64,000 nt of DNA from the NCBI GenBank assembly GCA_035555595.1, contig DATMGK010000085.1, forward strand, positions 1 to 64,000. Direction: 5' to 3'. The position numbers and the translations under genes are program-made. The DNA is from Croceibacterium_A sp035555595 (GTDB lineage Bacteria > Pseudomonadota > Alphaproteobacteria > Sphingomonadales > Sphingomonadaceae). The notes below the pieces were generated by a model. That model saw only the letters and a program-made list of their open reading frames with translations. It had not been told where the DNA came from and did not search any database. Each line of letters opens with the position of its first letter. The stretch's first letter is position 1. Of this stretch, positions 62,317-64,000 are shown piece by piece.

Positions 62317-62446
62317 GGCTGTGTCCCTTCCGCTCTTGGCAACCCATCCGCTTTGCGTGGATTCCAGCGTCATCAGGAATAGGCCACCCTTGTAATTCTG
62401 CTGCAACATCGCCATTGGGGGCGCGGTTGCCACCCACAGCGGATTG

Positions 62447-63931
62447 ATGAACCTGACCCACACCCTTGAAGCGGATGGGCTTGACGCGAATAGCGACAAG
62501 CTGCGCGAAGAGTGCGGCATCTTCGGCGTGATTGGCGCGCACGAAGCTGCTGCCATATGTGCGCTCGGCCTGCATGCACTACAGCATCGCGGGCAGGAAG
62601 CTGTCGGCATTACCAGCTTCGACGGCGCGGAATTTTTTTCCCGCCGTGGGCTTGGTCATGTGGCCGACAATTTCTCCAGCGGCGAATCCATTGCAGAACT
62701 GCCCGGCACGATGGCTGTGGGCCATGTGCGCTATTCCACCACTGGCGGCGCCGGCCTGCGCAACGTGCAGCCGCTCTACGCGGATCTAGCCAGCGGCGGT
62801 TTCGCGGTGGCACATAACGGCAATATATCGAACGCCGGGCATCTGAAGCGCGATCTGGTTCAGCGCGGCGCGATCTTTCAGTCGACATCCGACACCGAAG
62901 TCATCATCCACCTGGTGGCTACAAGCCGCTTCAAGTCGATGCTGGATCGTTTCGTCGATGCGCTGCGGCTGGTCGAAGGCGCCTACGCCCTCATCGTAAC
63001 CACCCCTCGTGGAATGGCCGCCTGCCGCGATCCGCTCGGCATCCGTCCCCTTGTGATGGGCAAGCTGGGCGACGCAGTGGTGTTCGCCAGCGAGACCGTA
63101 GCACTGGACGTGGTTGGCGCTGAATTCGTACGCCAGATAGAACCGGGCGAACTGGTTGAGGTCGATTTCGACGGATCGATCCGCTCGCACCGTCCCTTCG
63201 GTGATATCGCACCCCGTCCGTGCATTTTCGAGCACGTCTATTTCAGTCGCCCGGATTCGATCTTCAATGACCGCTCGGTCTATGAATCGCGTCGGCAGAT
63301 CGGGGTGGAGCTGGCGCGCGAAGCTTTGGTTGATGCGGATCTGGTCGTGCCAGTCCCGGATAGCGGAGTTCCGGCGGCAATCGGTTATTCTCAGCAGTCG
63401 GGAATCCCGTTTGAGCTAGGGATCATCCGCTCCCATTATGTCGGCCGGACCTTCATTCAACCCTCTGACGGTGCCCGACACGCCAGCGTAAAGCGCAAGC
63501 ACAACGCCAATCGCAAACTGGTCGAAGGCAAGCGCATCGTCCTGATCGACGACTCCATCGTGCGTGGCACCACCTCGATGAAAATCGTGCAGATGATGCG
63601 GGATGCCGGCGCAAGCGAGGTTCATTTCCGCGTAGCCAGCCCGCCCACTGGTCACGGCTGCTACTATGGCGTGGACACGCCGGAGCGCTCCAAGCTGTTG
63701 GCTGGGCGAATGGATGTCGACGCGATGTGCGAATTCATCCATGCTGATAGCCTGGCCTTCGTATCGATAGACGGCCTCTATCGTGCGGTCGGCCTGCCTT
63801 CGCGCGACAATGTTTGTCCGCAGTATTGCGATGCCTGCTTCACCGGGGATTACCCAACGGCGTTGACCGATCTTGGGGAACGCCGGCAGAGCGACGCGCA
63901 ACTTTCGCTCCCCGTCAACAAGGTCGCCTGA
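62447..63931 (+). CDS. purF: Amidophosphoribosyltransferase
   Basis: First committed step of purine synthesis. From ATG 62447 it has 494 residues; the frame also opens at a TTG three bases earlier. A short propeptide precedes the N-terminal nucleophile Cys23 (REECGIFGVIG). Glutaminase motifs are HALQHRGQEAVGI and VGHVRYSTTGGAGLRNVQPL; the phosphoribosyl site is RIVLIDDSIVRGTTSMKIVQMMRDAGA. The C-terminus has the cysteine pair CPQYCDACF. The stop overlaps the next start by one base. Confidence 0.96.
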   Translation: MNLTHTLEADGLDANSDKLREECGIFGVIGAHEAAAICALGLHALQHRGQEAVGITSFDGAEFFSRRGLGHVADNFSSGESIAELPGTMAVGHVRYSTTGGAGLRNVQPLYADLASGGFAVAHNGNISNAGHLKRDLVQRGAIFQSTSDTEVIIHLVATSRFKSMLDRFVDALRLVEGAYALIVTTPRGMAACRDPLGIRPLVMGKLGDAVVFASETVALDVVGAEFVRQIEPGELVEVDFDGSIRSHRPFGDIAPRPCIFEHVYFSRPDSIFNDRSVYESRRQIGVELAREALVDADLVVPVPDSGVPAAIGYSQQSGIPFELGIIRSHYVGRTFIQPSDGARHASVKRKHNANRKLVEGKRIVLIDDSIVRGTTSMKIVQMMRDAGASEVHFRVASPPTGHGCYYGVDTPERSKLLAGRMDVDAMCEFIHADSLAFVSIDGLYRAVGLPSRDNVCPQYCDACFTGDYPTALTDLGERRQSDAQLSLPVNKVA

Positions 63932-64000
63932 TGCAGGGTGACAAGCCTCTGGAAGGGCGCATTGCGCTTGTTACGGGCGCAAGCCGGGGCATTGGCGCCG
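63931..64000 (+). CDS. Short-chain dehydrogenase/reductase, cut by the window edge
   Basis: Only 23 codons are present, starting on the ATG that shares its first base with the purF stop (TGATG). They read MQGDKPLEGRIALVTGASRG followed by IGA, which contains the NAD(P)-binding motif TGASRGIG of classical short-chain dehydrogenases. Co-transcription with purF is likely. Nothing more can be said without the rest of the gene. Confidence 0.8.
   Translation, partial: MQGDKPLEGRIALVTGASRGIGA

Overview
The window comes from the chromosome of an alphaproteobacterium, most probably a member of the Sphingomonadales (Erythrobacter / Sphingomonas relatives). This rests on the protein families (PrsK/PrsR, DUF2842, DUF475, long-form PstC/PstA, zapA-6S RNA-fau order), on the high GC of the housekeeping parts and on the style of the small secreted proteins. 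No 16S rRNA or species-level marker is present, so the genus is an inference.

Layout. (1) About 0.3-9.3 kb: a phosphate-starvation locus, phoR - phosphate-selective porin - pstS - pstC - pstA - pstB - phoU - phoB, with Pho-box-like repeats before phoR, the porin, pstS and phoB. (2) About 9.3-20 kb: cell-wall and transport genes (extensin-like protein, unknown periplasmic protein, APC permease, panB, DUF475/TerC-like and SBF-like membrane proteins), then the PrsK/PrsR two-component pair that in other bacteria controls exopolysaccharide and PEP-CTERM genes. (3) About 20-32 kb: tRNA-Leu, suhB, efp, thiE, the sugar-phosphate cluster tkt-gap-pgk-fba, zapA, 6S RNA, fau, DUF2842, wecB and tRNA-Asp. 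(4) About 32-38.8 kb: a branched-chain 2-oxoacid dehydrogenase operon (E1 alpha, E1 beta, E2) with a well-formed promoter and a palindrome at its start, a UDP-glucuronate epimerase-like gene, thyA and tRNA-Pro.

(5) About 38.9-54.7 kb: one long plus-strand surface-polysaccharide operon, visibly lower in GC than its surroundings. It encodes a flippase, four pseudaminic acid enzymes (PseC, PseF, PseG, PseI), a formyltransferase-like protein where PseH is usually found, a KpsC/KpsS-like protein, an AT-rich Wzy-like polymerase, a glycosyltransferase, the three-step L-FucNAc pathway (WbjB/WbjC/WbjD type), a WbuB-like glycosyltransferase and an initiating sugar-phosphate transferase. No dedicated PseB or PseH is present. 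The WbjB-type dehydratase makes the same class of 4-keto intermediate that PseC uses, so both rare sugars may branch from one enzyme. (6) About 54.7-62.2 kb: an IS630-family transposase relic, then a minus-strand export block (Wza, Wzc with a tyrosine-rich tail, a helical-repeat protein and a small coupled secreted protein), a lipoprotein and a plus-strand O-antigen-ligase-like protein. (7) The end: a small membrane protein, purF, and the start of a short-chain dehydrogenase cut by the window edge.

Together, regions 5 and 6 read as a Wzx/Wzy-dependent pathway for a polysaccharide predicted to contain a pseudaminic acid (possibly N-formylated) and L-FucNAc. PrsK/PrsR and WecB are plausible but unproven contributors.
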